The notes: a model not told the origin generated them from the letters alone. Shown: positions 17,099 through 28,151, counted from the first letter of the stretch. The stretch: DNA of 64,000 bases from Pseudomonas sp. PDM04 (GCF_014851765.1 NZ_JACVAI010000002.1:434001-498000); one strand, 5' to 3'. Translations and numbers: made by a program.

Positions 17099-17371
17099 AT
17101 GAAAGCATTGAAAATCGCGCTGTTGGTTGCCCTGACCGGCGTCGCCGCCCAGGCGTTCTCCGACGACACGCCGGCCCCCGCAGCAGCCAGCCAGATTCCG
17201 GTCGAGCGCTACCAGTACGGCATGCAGCTCGATATCCAGAAGGTCATCACCGTGTCGGAGATCGCCAACGAGTGCGCCCCCGTACCGGCACAAATGACCT
17301 ATGAAGACTCGCAGGGCAAGCGCCACATCCTGCAGTACCAGGTCATGGGCACAGGCTGTTCAGCCGGTTGA
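17099..17371 (+). CDS. DUF2790 small secreted protein
   Basis: 90 residues: a signal peptide (KALKIALLVALTGVAAQAFS), then the DUF2790 body with YQYGMQLDIQKVI, a conserved Cys in NECAPVPAQMTY, and a C-terminal YQVMGTGCSAG. Two cysteines could form one periplasmic disulfide. The family is essentially pseudomonad-specific and of unknown role; several members respond to metal or envelope conditions. The ATG at 17099 follows GATGAGGTGA. Confidence 0.85.
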   Translation: MKALKIALLVALTGVAAQAFSDDTPAPAAASQIPVERYQYGMQLDIQKVITVSEIANECAPVPAQMTYEDSQGKRHILQYQVMGTGCSAG

Positions 17372-17421
17372 TCACCGTGCGGACGCTGGAGGGTCGACAC
17401 TCCATGCCTGCCGCTCACGCT

Positions 17422-18360
17422 TCAGGGTTTCCCGGCGGAACCGGCAACCTGCTCATCGGCGGCCAGCAACACCGGCATGTAATCTTTCAGAAACTCCACC
17501 CAGGTTCTTGTTTTCGCGTCGACGAACTTTCGTGACGGGTAAATCGCATACAAGTTGAACTCCTCGAAGTGGTAGTCCGGCAACACTCGCACCAGGGTGC
17601 CCGCCTTCAAACCCGCAACCGCCGAAGCAATCGGCTGAATCCCGATCCCCATCCCCTTGTTGATGGCGACCGTCATCGCGTCGGCGGTATTGACGTGAAA
17701 TGGCGACAGCGGCAGGTCCACCGTTTCCATACCGTCAGGCCCCTCGAAGACCCAGCTTTCCACCGGCATGACCGTGTTCACGATGCGCAGGCAGTCATGT
17801 TCGGCCAGCGCTTGCGGCGAGTCGGGGTAGCCGCGTTTGTGCAGGTAGTGGGGTGATGCGCAGAGAATGCTGTAGGTGATGCCCAGCCGTTGCGCCACGA
17901 ACCCCGAATCGGGCAGGTCCCGCGCCAGCACGATCGACATGTCGTAGCCCTCCTCCAGCAAATCGGGCAGCCGGTTGGTCAGGGCCAGGTCAAACATCAC
18001 CGACGGGTGCATCTCACGGTATCTGGCAATGGCGTCGATCACGTAATGATTGCCGATGGCCGACATGGCATGAATCTTCAGCCGCCCCACTGGCGTGGTG
18101 AGAGCGGTGCCCGCTTCCTCATCGGCCTCCCGCACTTGGTCAAGAATGCTCTCGCAGCGTTGCAGGTAACGCACCCCGGCCTCGGTCAATGCCTGGCGTC
18201 GGGTGGTGCGGTTGATCAGGCGCGTCTGCAACCTGGCTTCCAGGCCGGTGATTGCCTTGGACACGTTGGTCGTGGTGGTGTCGAGGGTGTGGGCCGCCGC
18301 CGTGAAGCTGCCGCTTTGCGCGACGGCAACGAAAAAACGCATGGTCTGGAACAGGTCCAT
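17422..18360 (-). CDS. LysR-family transcriptional regulator
   Basis: 312 residues. The HTH is MDLFQTMRFFVAVAQSGSFTAAAHTLDTTTTNVSKAITGLE, with a longer-than-usual threonine run at the helix turn, followed by an effector domain (LKIHAMSAIGNHYVIDAIARYRE). The ATG at 18360 follows GCGAGGCTCGC. It lies 63 bases downstream of, and in the same direction as, the aldo-keto reductase, which it may regulate. Confidence 0.87.
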   Translation of the reverse strand: MDLFQTMRFFVAVAQSGSFTAAAHTLDTTTTNVSKAITGLEARLQTRLINRTTRRQALTEAGVRYLQRCESILDQVREADEEAGTALTTPVGRLKIHAMSAIGNHYVIDAIARYREMHPSVMFDLALTNRLPDLLEEGYDMSIVLARDLPDSGFVAQRLGITYSILCASPHYLHKRGYPDSPQALAEHDCLRIVNTVMPVESWVFEGPDGMETVDLPLSPFHVNTADAMTVAINKGMGIGIQPIASAVAGLKAGTLVRVLPDYHFEEFNLYAIYPSRKFVDAKTRTWVEFLKDYMPVLLAADEQVAGSAGKP

Positions 18361-18423
18361 CGCGAGCCTCGCAAGGGAATCAAAAAGGGCGACCTTACAC
18401 AAGGCCGCCCTCCTCGTCGTCGG

Positions 18424-19374
18424 TTATTTCTTGCGTGGAATGAACCCCGGCACACCGGTTTCCACCACCGAATTGAAGCGTATCCGCGTCGTGATCTCCG
18501 CCCGGATTTCCAGCATCGCCCGCTGCGGCAAGGTGGACAGATCGAAGTTCTCGCGGATGTGAGCCGGTGTCGCCGAGGTGGTCAGAAACGCCGAGCCGCG
18601 CTGCACCGCCCAGGCCAGCGCTACCTGCGCCGGAGTTTTCTGCACGCGCCGGGCGATCCCGGTGATCACCGCGTCTTCCAGAACGTTGGGCTGCATGCCA
18701 TGGCCCAGCGGAGCGAACGCCAGCACGATGATGCCCTGGGCCTTGCAGAACTCGAGCAGCTCCCATTCCGGCAGGTAAGGATGAGCCTCGACCTGCACCA
18801 CCGCAGGCTTGATCCGCGCCTGGGCGACAATCGCCTGCAAGGCCGGCAGGGTGATATCCGACAGACCGATGGCTTTGCATCGTCCTTCATCCACCAGGCG
18901 TTCCAGTGCCCGCCAGGTTTCGATCAGGGTCACGCCGGCGTCGTAGATGACGTTACCGTGTTCATCCCGTGGGTCCTGGTTGTCACCGGGTTGAAAGGCA
19001 AAAGGCGTGTGGATCAGGTAGCAGTCGATGTCGTCGAGCTGCAGGCGCCGACAACTGGCTTCGAACGCCGGCAGAACCCGTTCGGGACGATGGTTGGTGT
19101 TCCACAATTTGCTGGTGACGAACAGGTCTTCGCGGCGCACCGCCCCGCTGTCCAGCGCTTGCCTGAACGCAACGCCGACCGCTTCTTCATTGCGATAACG
19201 CTCGGCGCAATCGAAATGCCGGAATCCTGCCTCCAGCGCGTCGGTGATGGCCTGGGTGGTGACGCTCAGATCGCGGAACAAAGTGCCAAAGCCAACGGCC
19301 GGCATCTCGCCCGCCCCATTGACCAGGGGATACCGGGTATCGCGAAGTCCATCGTGAAACGCTTCATATGACAT
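18424..19374 (-). CDS. Aldo/keto reductase
   Basis: 316 residues, a TIM-barrel NADPH oxidoreductase. The catalytic tetrad is present: Asp and Tyr in FDCAERYRNEE, Lys in VTSKLWN, His in YLIHTPFAF. The C-terminal VAQVALAWAV-like segment is QVALAWAVQRG. It reduces small aldehydes or ketones; the substrate is unknown. The start at 19374 (MSYEAF) has GGAGTAACGAC before it. An upstream in-frame extension overlaps the efflux gene and was rejected. Confidence 0.87.
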   Translation of the reverse strand: MSYEAFHDGLRDTRYPLVNGAGEMPAVGFGTLFRDLSVTTQAITDALEAGFRHFDCAERYRNEEAVGVAFRQALDSGAVRREDLFVTSKLWNTNHRPERVLPAFEASCRRLQLDDIDCYLIHTPFAFQPGDNQDPRDEHGNVIYDAGVTLIETWRALERLVDEGRCKAIGLSDITLPALQAIVAQARIKPAVVQVEAHPYLPEWELLEFCKAQGIIVLAFAPLGHGMQPNVLEDAVITGIARRVQKTPAQVALAWAVQRGSAFLTTSATPAHIRENFDLSTLPQRAMLEIRAEITTRIRFNSVVETGVPGFIPRKK

Positions 19375-19405
19375 GTCGTTACTCCACTGCTGGCGGCCGA
19401 AGCCG

Positions 19406-20875
19406 TTACTGATAGAAAGATCCTGAGTGTTCGCGAGCGGCCAACCGCTGCTCGGAAGCACCGACGGCATTGCCTCCGAGCGCCACGTAGAGCTGGACCG
19501 TGTCGAGGTACTGCGCGGTCTTCGCGCGGAGTTGCCCGAGCAGCGCCTGCTGATAGGCGCGTTCCGCTTCCAGCACCTGGAGAATGCTGGTCTCGCCCTG
19601 GGCATAGGCTTGCCGGTTCAACTGCACACTGGTTTGCGCCGCCCGCAACGCCTGTTCCTGCGCCTGGTATTCCTCGGCGTCGTGGTTGATCGCTTGCAAC
19701 GTGTCGGCGACCTGGCCGAACGAACTGATCACGGTCTGCCGGTACCCGGCGAGTGCCGCCTTGTAGCCATCGACCGCTGCCTGACGTTCAGCCTCCAGGG
19801 TGCCGCCATCGAACAACGGACCGGCCAATCCGGCGGCGAAGCCCCAGAGTGCGGCCCCGCCATTGCCAGAGGCGGCCTGGGCCAATGAGGCGGAAAGCGT
19901 GACGCGCGGATACAGATTGGCGGTCGCGACGCCGATGGCTGCACTGGCCATGTGCAACTGGGCCTCGGCTTGCAGGACGTCCGGGCGGTCGTGGGCCATT
20001 TCCGAGGGCAGGCTGACCGGGACGCTGGCCGGCAAGACAAACTCGTCGAGGTCGAAGTCCGGCGCGATCCAGTCACCCGGCCCCTTCCCCGCCAGGATCG
20101 ACAACGCGTGGCGTGCCGCATCGCGCTGCTGCGCCAGGGCAGGCAACAGCGTGCGGTCCTGAGCCAGCCGGGTTTCGGCCAGCGAGACGTCGATCTGTGT
20201 TGTGCTGCCATTGGCGTGGGCCATGCGCACCAGTTCGAGGTTGCGCATGTCATTGGCCAGCAGCGTGTGCACGGCCCGCATCTGCGCGTTGGCCGAAGCC
20301 ACCAGCAGCGCCTGGCTGGCGACGTTGCCGGTCAAGGCCAGGTACGCCGCGTCATAGCGATGTTTGTGCAGATCGCTGAAGGCTTGCTGCTGCTCGACCC
20401 GGCGCTGGTTGCCAGCAAAAACGTCAAGGTCGAAACCGACCCGTGGGCCGATGGCATAGACGTTCGAAATCGACGGTTCTTTCGCGTTATGCACCCGTTG
20501 GCGGCCGGCCTGGGCGCCCAGGTCAACCTGCGGATACAGCGCGCCCTGCGCCGCCGCCACCGAGGAAGCGGCCTGGCGCAGGGTGGCGTCGGCCGCGACC
20601 AGTTCGAGGTTGCCATCAATGGCGCGACGAACCACACGATCCAGTGTTGGCGACTGGAACGCTGCCCACCAATCGCCCTTGATCGTGTGGCCAAGGGCGA
20701 TGCGCTGCTGGCCAGCGCCGCCGAGGTGCTGTTCGGCCTGTCGGTCGTAATGCTGCGACGGGCTCGGCGGCGGCCCCTGATAATCGGGGCCGACGGTGCA
20801 GGCACTGAGGAACGCCAGCGCCGCCATGGCGCCGAAGCTGTTGTTGAACCGGTTGAAGCGTGCAGGGGATGTCAT
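19406..20875 (-). CDS. Outer-membrane efflux lipoprotein (NodT/OprM family)
   Basis: 489 residues. Lipoprotein signal ending FLSAC (Cys26), then VGPDYQGPPPS as in OprM/NodT proteins. Two OEP repeats follow, each with long coiled coils (AAQGALYPQVDLGAQAGR; SAAIGVATANLYPRVTLSASLAQ) that form the trimeric channel-tunnel. It would complete an EmrA-EmrB exporter across the envelope. Third gene of the leftward operon 23479 to 19406; the ATG at 20875 follows GGAGATCATCCC. Confidence 0.9.
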   Translation of the reverse strand: MTSPARFNRFNNSFGAMAALAFLSACTVGPDYQGPPPSPSQHYDRQAEQHLGGAGQQRIALGHTIKGDWWAAFQSPTLDRVVRRAIDGNLELVAADATLRQAASSVAAAQGALYPQVDLGAQAGRQRVHNAKEPSISNVYAIGPRVGFDLDVFAGNQRRVEQQQAFSDLHKHRYDAAYLALTGNVASQALLVASANAQMRAVHTLLANDMRNLELVRMAHANGSTTQIDVSLAETRLAQDRTLLPALAQQRDAARHALSILAGKGPGDWIAPDFDLDEFVLPASVPVSLPSEMAHDRPDVLQAEAQLHMASAAIGVATANLYPRVTLSASLAQAASGNGGAALWGFAAGLAGPLFDGGTLEAERQAAVDGYKAALAGYRQTVISSFGQVADTLQAINHDAEEYQAQEQALRAAQTSVQLNRQAYAQGETSILQVLEAERAYQQALLGQLRAKTAQYLDTVQLYVALGGNAVGASEQRLAAREHSGSFYQ

Positions 20876-20894
20876 GGGATGATCTCCACGGAAA

Positions 20895-22346
20895 CTAGTG
20901 AGCCGCAGCAGGCCTGCGCAGAAAGACAACCAGCGGGCTGACCAGAAGCATCGCCACCAGCAAAATCCTGAACTGGCCGACCACGGCGATAAAAGCGGCC
21001 TGGTGGGTGATCAGGTGGTTAAGTCCCTCCAGCGTTTGCAGCGAGCTGGACGCCAGGGCGTGGTACGGCGTCAGGTGGCTGGCCAGCGCCTGGTGCATCG
21101 CCTGGGTGTTGTTGAAGAAAAACAGCTGCACAATCGCCACCCCGAGGGTGCTGCCATAGACCCGCGACAAGTTGAACAGCCCCGTGCCCTCCTGGCGCAA
21201 CGCCGGGTCGAGGGTGCTGAACGCCACCTGGGTCAGCGCCGGCATCAGGATGCCGATACCGATGCCCTGGATCGCGCCCGCCACGGCCACCGGCGATGCG
21301 TCCATCAGCGGCGAATAGCCGAGCATCAGCCAGTTGGCGTAGATCACCAGTGCCACCCCGGTCGCGACGAACAGGCGGCGGTCGAAACGCTCGGGCACCC
21401 GCCCCATCAACAGAAACGCGCCCACCAGCCCGATGCCGCGGGGAATCGTCAGCACGCCGGTGGTGTCCGGCGGGTAGCCGAGGATCTCGTCGAGCATCGG
21501 CGAGGTCAGCGCCATGGTCGACAACAGCACGAAACCGACAGCGAAGAAGATGATTGTCGACAGCACGAAATTGCGATCGGCAAACAAGCGCTTGTTGAGG
21601 AAATGCACCTTTCGCGTCAGCAGGTGCACCGCAAACAGGTACGCCCCCAGTGCACACCCCAGGGCCTCCAGCCAGATTTCGGTCGAGGCGAACCAGTCCA
21701 GGCGTTCGCCACGGTCGAGGAGCATTTGCAGGCTGATCAGCGCCAGGGTGAAGGTGCCGAAACCGAAGAAATCGAACGCCGGCACCTGCGCCGCCGGTTT
21801 CTCTTTCAGCCACAGCGCCATCACCATGAAGAGACAGGCCGCCAATGGCACACTGATGTAGAAGATCGGCCGCCAGTCATGGTGCTCGCCGATCCAACCG
21901 CCCAGGCTTGGGCCGCTGACGATGCCGAACAGCACGATGGCGGTCCAGGTCGCGCCAAACTTCGCGCGTTGTTCCGCTGCCAGGGTATCCAGGGCAATCG
22001 CCATCGACAGTGGCGCGAGCACTCCGCTCGCCAGCCCCTGCAGAATCCGCGCACCGATGAACTGCAGCGAAGTGCTGCTCAGCGTGCCGAGGATCAAGCC
22101 GAGCGCGAAGCACAGCAGGGCCGTCAGGTACACCCGTTTAACGCCAAAGCGTGCCGCCAGCCACGACGCCATCGGCAAGGTAATGGCGCTCGCGGCGAGG
22201 TACGCGGTGAAAATCCAGCCGGCCTGGTCGTCGGTCATCGACAGGCTGCCCTGGATCAACCGCAGTACCGCATTCGGCAGCGGCAGGTTCGCCGACTGCA
22301 TGTAGGTCGCCAGCAGCGCGGCCAGCCTCAACGTTCGCCCGTTCAT
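20895..22346 (-). CDS. MFS multidrug exporter, EmrB-like (DHA2)
   Basis: 483 residues with about 14 membrane helices. Motif A is ASWLAARFGVKRVYL and motif C-like sequence VLFGIVSGPSLGGWIGE. Next to a HlyD-type adaptor and an outer-membrane channel, it is the inner-membrane pump of a tripartite system. The start (MNGRTL, 22346) overlaps the adaptor stop as ATGA. Substrates cannot be read from sequence. Confidence 0.9.
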   Translation of the reverse strand: MNGRTLRLAALLATYMQSANLPLPNAVLRLIQGSLSMTDDQAGWIFTAYLAASAITLPMASWLAARFGVKRVYLTALLCFALGLILGTLSSTSLQFIGARILQGLASGVLAPLSMAIALDTLAAEQRAKFGATWTAIVLFGIVSGPSLGGWIGEHHDWRPIFYISVPLAACLFMVMALWLKEKPAAQVPAFDFFGFGTFTLALISLQMLLDRGERLDWFASTEIWLEALGCALGAYLFAVHLLTRKVHFLNKRLFADRNFVLSTIIFFAVGFVLLSTMALTSPMLDEILGYPPDTTGVLTIPRGIGLVGAFLLMGRVPERFDRRLFVATGVALVIYANWLMLGYSPLMDASPVAVAGAIQGIGIGILMPALTQVAFSTLDPALRQEGTGLFNLSRVYGSTLGVAIVQLFFFNNTQAMHQALASHLTPYHALASSSLQTLEGLNHLITHQAAFIAVVGQFRILLVAMLLVSPLVVFLRRPAAAH

Positions 22347-23479
22347 GACTCGGTCCCTGCGGACAACAGCGCCTTGAGCGGATGCCACCAGGGTCTGCGG
22401 TAGCCGGTGTCGACCTTGACCGTGGCGCTGGTTCCGGAATACAGCGGCAGTGCCGGATTCGCTTCATCCAGTTCGAGACGCACCGGCACCCGCTGCACCA
22501 CCTTGACCCAGTTGCCGGTGGCGTTTTCCGGCGGCAGCAAGGCGAAGTCCGAACCGGCTCCCGGGCTCAGGCTGGTGACGTGGGCCTTGAACAGGTGATC
22601 GGGGTAGGTGTCGATGCGAATGGTCGCTTCCTGGCCGGGACGCATGTGCGTGACGTCGGTTTCGCGGAAGTTGGCCTCGATCCAAAGTTCCCGGGCGGAC
22701 AGCAGCGCGAAGGCCGGCGTACCGTTGCTGACGTAATTGCCCACCTGCAAATCGTCGACCTTGGCCACGATACCGTCGGCAGGCGCGGACACCGTCGCAT
22801 ACGACAGATACAGCTGCGCCTCGTCGAGCTGGGCCCGGGCTTCGCGAACGCTCGGATGGCTGTCGGCGTCGATTGCCGGATTGCCGTTCAGGGCGACCAC
22901 GGTGTTGGCGAGCTGTTGCTCGACAGCGGCGATACGTTGCCGTGCAACCTTGACGTCGGTGTCGGCACGCTCATACACCGCACGGGAGACAAACTCCGAC
23001 GCCACCAGGGCTTTTTTGCGCGTCAGTTCCTTCTGGTCGAACGCTGCCGACTCCCTGGCCGATTGCAGCTCAGCCTGTTGCTGGCGATAACTGGCTTTGA
23101 GCCCGTCGATGCGCAGGCGCGCCACGCTCAGTTGCGCTTCGGCGCGGTCGACCGCGATCTGCAAGGGTTTGGGGTCGATGCGAAACAGCACCTGGCCCTT
23201 GTGCACGAGCTGGTTGTCCTGCACCGCGATCTCGATCACCTGACCGGAAACGCGCGCATTGATCGCTGCCTTCGCCACCCGGGCGTAAGCATTGTCGGTG
23301 GACACGAAGGGCTCGCCGGCCAGGTAATACGCGTAGCCGACGGCGGCAACGATGGCCGGAACCCCCACCATCAGCAGCAGCCGCATCCTTTCCTTGAGTG
23401 GTTTGCTGCCAGGCGCGTCGGTCGGGTGCGGCCCTGCAGAAGCGATCTGTGTAGCTGGAATCTCGAACTGTCTGGTCAT
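22343..23479 (-). CDS. HlyD/EmrA-family membrane-fusion protein
   Basis: 378 residues. One N-terminal membrane anchor (LLLMVGVPAIVAAVGYAYYLAG), then the biotinyl-lipoyl half-motifs (INARVSGQVIEIAVQDNQLVHKG...), a long alpha-hairpin (about residues 95-200), the second lipoyl half (VSAPADGIVAKVDDLQVGNYV) and a beta-barrel. It bridges EmrB and the outer channel. First gene of the operon, 225 bases from the divergent TetR gene; the ATG at 23479 (MTRQFE) follows AGGTG. Confidence 0.9.
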   Translation of the reverse strand: MTRQFEIPATQIASAGPHPTDAPGSKPLKERMRLLLMVGVPAIVAAVGYAYYLAGEPFVSTDNAYARVAKAAINARVSGQVIEIAVQDNQLVHKGQVLFRIDPKPLQIAVDRAEAQLSVARLRIDGLKASYRQQQAELQSARESAAFDQKELTRKKALVASEFVSRAVYERADTDVKVARQRIAAVEQQLANTVVALNGNPAIDADSHPSVREARAQLDEAQLYLSYATVSAPADGIVAKVDDLQVGNYVSNGTPAFALLSARELWIEANFRETDVTHMRPGQEATIRIDTYPDHLFKAHVTSLSPGAGSDFALLPPENATGNWVKVVQRVPVRLELDEANPALPLYSGTSATVKVDTGYRRPWWHPLKALLSAGTES

Positions 23480-23622
23480 GATCGAATGCACCTGTAACCG
23501 GGAAATCGGGCTGGCGCCCACTAGAAAACAGCCTCGCCGTGCGCCAACGGAGGATCGCTCCGCCGCGCCTGTTTCGTAGCGGCGCGACCCGGTTCGAGCG
23601 GCGCTTCAACAAACCTGCAACC

Positions 23623-23641
23623 AAGGAATTTCTGATTCCTT
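23623..23641. promoter_or_regulatory. Candidate TetR operator between the efflux operon and its regulator
   Basis: AAGGAAT (23623-23629), spacer TTCTG, ATTCCTT (23635-23641): a perfect 7-base dyad of TetR-operator size in the divergent region. A near-direct repeat, ATTTTGTGCGATGG at 23643 and ATTTTGTACGACATGG at 23693, lies beside it. Confidence 0.5.
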
Positions 23642-23704
23642 AATTTTGTGCGATGGTGTAAGAATATCCACAGAACGATTCACCACTCAAGGATTTTGTA
23701 CGAC

Positions 23705-24328
23705 ATGGCACAAAATAAACCCACTGAGGGCAAGGGACGCGGTCGTCCTCGCGCCTACGACCCGCAGACCGCCTTGCAGCAGGCGCTGGGGGTGTTCTGG
23801 AGCACCGGCTATTCCGGCGCGTCCCTGGACAGCATCGCCACCGCAGCGGGCATGAACCGCCCGAGCCTGTACGCCGCGTTCGGCGACAAACACGCCCTCT
23901 ACATCAAGGCACTGGAGCAATATTGGGAAACCGCCGCGGCGGCCATGCACGCCGCGTTGACGGACACCGGGCTGACGCTGCGCCAGGCGTTGACGCAGTT
24001 TTACGAGGGGCAACTGTCGATTTACTTTTCCGGGGAAGGCCAGCCCCGAGGCTGCTTTGCCATCGGTACGGCAACCACTGAAGCCGTGGAGGATGCGCAA
24101 ATACGCGAGGTGCTGTCGGACCGCCTGAGTCGCCTCGATGCCGACCTGGAAAGCCGCCTGCGCACGGCCATCGAGCAGGGCGAGTTAGCCGCCGCGGTCG
24201 ACCCGGCCGCCCTGGCCGTCCTGGCGTCGTCCTTGCTGCACAGCATTTCGATCCGCGCCCGGGCCGGCAAATCCCGGGCCGAATTGACCGAACTGGTGCG
24301 CAACGCGATCAACGTGATATGCGCGTGA
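23705..24328 (+). CDS. TetR-family repressor
   Basis: 207 residues. N-terminal HTH: ALQQALGVFWSTGYSGASLDSIATAAGMNRPSLYAAFGDKHALY, a canonical TetR domain. The ligand domain (GQLSIYFSGEGQPRGCFAIGTATTEA) resembles the YxaF/AefR-like TetR_C group. Divergent from the efflux operon, it is the likely local repressor, induced by an export substrate. The ATG at 23705 is used instead of a more distant in-frame start that would cross the putative operators. Confidence 0.88.
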   Translation: MAQNKPTEGKGRGRPRAYDPQTALQQALGVFWSTGYSGASLDSIATAAGMNRPSLYAAFGDKHALYIKALEQYWETAAAAMHAALTDTGLTLRQALTQFYEGQLSIYFSGEGQPRGCFAIGTATTEAVEDAQIREVLSDRLSRLDADLESRLRTAIEQGELAAAVDPAALAVLASSLLHSISIRARAGKSRAELTELVRNAINVICA

Positions 24329-24340
24329 AGGGGGCCTGCC

Positions 24341-24862
24341 GTGGCACTTGAAGACATCCTGGCGGAGCATCTGGCGGTGGTTTTTTGCGGAATCAACCCG
24401 GGCCTGCTGGCCGCCGCCCTGGGGCATCACTTCGCCGGCAGAAGCAATCGGTTCTGGCGCACCTTGCACCTAGCCGGGTTTACCCCCCACGAACTTCGGG
24501 CGCAGGATGACCGCACAATCGTGCAACACCAATGTGGCTTGACTGCCGTGGTGGAGAGACCCACGGCAAGGGCTGATCAGTTGTCGGTCGAGGAATTCCA
24601 TACGGCCGCGGCGGACTTCGAGCGCAAGATCGCCCGACACGCGCCGCGCTTCGTCGCATTTCTCGGGAAGGCGGCGTATTGCGCATTGTCCGGGCAGCGA
24701 GACGTGGCGTGGGGGCGACAAACCCAACCTTTTGCCCAGTCTTCAGTGTGGGTGCTGCCCAACCCGAGCGGGCGCAATCGCGCGTTCAGCCAGGCGCAAC
24801 TGGTGGATGCGTATCGCCAGCTCTATCTGGCGGCCATCGACCGCTTGAATACAGCGCCATAA
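24341..24862 (+). CDS. mug: G/U mismatch-specific uracil/thymine DNA glycosylase
   Basis: 173 residues, matching Mug. The catalytic motif GINPG lies at residues 17-21 (FCGINPGLLAAALGHHFAGRSNRFW), and NPSGRNRAF near residue 140 is the minor-groove intercalation loop. It excises uracil or ethenocytosine opposite G. The start is GTG at 24341, preceded by GAAGGGGG; it lies 12 bases after the TetR gene. Confidence 0.9.
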   Translation: MALEDILAEHLAVVFCGINPGLLAAALGHHFAGRSNRFWRTLHLAGFTPHELRAQDDRTIVQHQCGLTAVVERPTARADQLSVEEFHTAAADFERKIARHAPRFVAFLGKAAYCALSGQRDVAWGRQTQPFAQSSVWVLPNPSGRNRAFSQAQLVDAYRQLYLAAIDRLNTAP

Positions 24863-24930
24863 GCAGGCGGTCAGCGCCGTTGCGCTACAGTCCCTGGCAA
24901 CTGGCAGCACAACAAAAACAGGAGCTGAAG

Positions 24931-25359
24931 ATGTCCGAGCTGAAACTGCACCCCAATGCCGCCGCGTCCCTGGACCACTGGCACGCCATGATCGGCCGGC
25001 GTGACCTGCAAGACCTGCCCACGCTGCTGGCCCCGGGGGTGGTGTTCCGCTCGCCGATGGCGCACACGCCCTACTCCGGCGCGCCGGTGGTGACGATGAT
25101 CCTGAGCACGGTCTGCCAGGTCTTTGAAGACTTCACCTATCACCGTGAACTGGCGACGGCCGACGGCCTGAACGTCGTGCTGGAATTCAGTGCCAAGGTC
25201 GGCGGCAAAGAGCTCAAGGGCATCGACATGATTCGTTTCGACGAGCAGGGCAACATCACCGACTTCGAAGTCATGGTCCGGCCAATGAGCGGCCTGCAGG
25301 CCCTGGGTGAGGAAATGGGCCGGCGTCTGGGCGCCTACCTCGCCGCCGCCAAAGCCTGA
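24931..25359 (+). CDS. NTF2/SnoaL-like protein
   Basis: 142 residues with the NTF2-like cone fold pattern: LDHWHAMIGRRDLQDLPTLLAPGVVFRSPM, VFEDFTYHREL, GLNVVLEFSAKVGGKELKGIDMIRFDEQGNITDFEVMVRP. Family members are small ligand-binding proteins or isomerases; no specific function can be assigned. The ATG at 24931 follows AGGAGCTGAAG. A longer in-frame extension over mug is rejected. Confidence 0.8.
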   Translation: MSELKLHPNAAASLDHWHAMIGRRDLQDLPTLLAPGVVFRSPMAHTPYSGAPVVTMILSTVCQVFEDFTYHRELATADGLNVVLEFSAKVGGKELKGIDMIRFDEQGNITDFEVMVRPMSGLQALGEEMGRRLGAYLAAAKA

Positions 25360-25422
25360 TCTGCAGCGGGTCACCGATCGGATTTGACCCCGGTGCCTTC
25401 CTTCGGCCGCTAATCTCAACGT

Positions 25423-25466
25423 GAGCGCTGCATAAATGCACATTTCGCTGCATTATCGCAGCGCTC
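25423..25466. promoter_or_regulatory. Candidate activator site upstream of the sigma-54 promoter
   Basis: GAGCGCTGC (25423-25431) and GCAGCGCTC (25458-25466) form a perfect 9-base inverted repeat, with CGCTGCATAA (25427) and CGCTGCATTA (25447) as an internal direct repeat. It is centred about 95 bases before the expected start of transcription, the usual place for an enhancer-binding activator. A 12-of-14 match to CGCTGCATAAATGC recurs at 28277. Confidence 0.5.
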
Positions 25467-25512
25467 TACAACCGGCATTGCTTCCCGGCCCCGTGTTCGC
25501 GGCGCAGGTCAG

Positions 25513-25529
25513 TTGGCATGCGATATGCC
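25513..25529 (+). promoter_or_regulatory. Sigma-54 promoter of the PAS/activator operon
   Basis: TTGGCATGCGATATGCC has GG (25515-25516), ten bases, then GC (25527-25528), the invariant -24/-12 spacing; the -24 box matches 7 of 8 positions and the -12 box is ATGC instead of TTGC. Transcription would begin near 25540, which excludes the start codon at 25513 and supports the one at 25591. Confidence 0.55.
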
Positions 25530-25590
25530 GCGCTTTGACTGCCTGAGTGCTTTGAGCCAGGCCCCCCTAGCCAAATCGAGCCGATCCACA

Positions 25591-26717
25591 ATGGATACCC
25601 TGAATTTACTGGCCGCCAAAGCGCCACCGCTGTCGAGCACTCTCAGCGCCAACGGGCAACTGCTCAGCGTGTCGGCCAGCCTGAGCGATCAACTGGGCTA
25701 TGCCCCCGAAGCGCTGCTGAACCAGCCGATCGAGCGCATCTTCAGCGTCGAAGCGCTGCGCGCCTTGCGCTCGCTGTTCGCCAATCCGCCTGCCGACGAG
25801 CAGATCAACAGTCTGGAACTGACCCTGATCCGCCACAACGGTGGCTTGCTGCACGTGGTCGCCAGCGGGCTGCTGGAGTGGCGTGCGGTGCAGCCGGCGC
25901 GCCTGCATTTGCTGAAAATCCCTCTCGGTGCGCTGGGCCATCGCCTGCGGGAACTGCACAACGCCAATGAAGTGATGAGCCAGATGCTGCAGAGCGCCAA
26001 GGTCGCGTACTGGTGCATCGAGTTTGCCGAGGCGGTAGACATCAACACCTCTGCGGACGAAATCGTGCGCCAGGTGTTCGAAAACGACTCGCACTGGCGC
26101 CTGTGCAACCGCGCCATGGCGGATGTGTATGAAATGCCCTCGGATGTCGATTTCGATCAGCAACCAGTGCGCCTGTACTGGCCGCGCAGCCCGGCGAACG
26201 AGGCGTTCGTGCGGCGCCTGATCGAAGCCGGGTTCAGCGTCGATTGCGCGCTGTCGGTGGATCGCCGCCACGACGGCTCGCCGGCCTACGTCGAGAATGA
26301 TGTGCGCGCGACCATCGTCAACGGTCGCCTGTTGCGCATGTGGGGCAGCATTCGCGATGTCAGTCAGGAGTTGCGCATGCAGCACGACGCCGAGCAACGC
26401 ATCGACGCCTTGCGCCGGGTGTTCGATGCGGTGCCCGACGCGGTACTGGTGATCGATGAACAGCTGCAACCGCAATGGCGCAACGTCGCCTTCGAAGAAA
26501 CCTTCGGCATCACCCACGGTGCCGGCATCGCCCGACTGCTGCTGGACAACGCCCTGCCCGAGCGCACCTGGCACAGCCTGCCACTGCCCGACTTGAGCGG
26601 ACGCCAGCTGAATTTCAACGTGCACTGCTCGCGGCTGCTGATTCGTGAGGGTGTGGCCTGGCGGGTCGCGGTGTTCCGTGAAAGCCAAGGTGTGCGCCGC
26701 GCCGAAGAGCTGCACCC

Positions 26718-26721
<4 letters not shown>
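25591..26721 (+). CDS. PAS-domain sensor protein without output domain
   Basis: 376 residues. PAS-like units are visible near residues 10-70 (TLSANGQLLSVSASLSDQLGYAPEALLNQPIERIF), in the middle (HWRLCNRAMADVYEMPSD) and near the C-terminus (FDAVPDAVLVIDEQLQPQWRNVAFEETFGI). No kinase, GGDEF or HTH follows, so it is probably a signal-sensing partner of the sigma-54 activator whose start overlaps its stop (ATGA). The ATG at 25591 is preferred because the putative sigma-54 promoter starts transcription after the upstream alternative at 25513. Confidence 0.75.
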
Positions 26722-28151
<1,430 letters not shown>

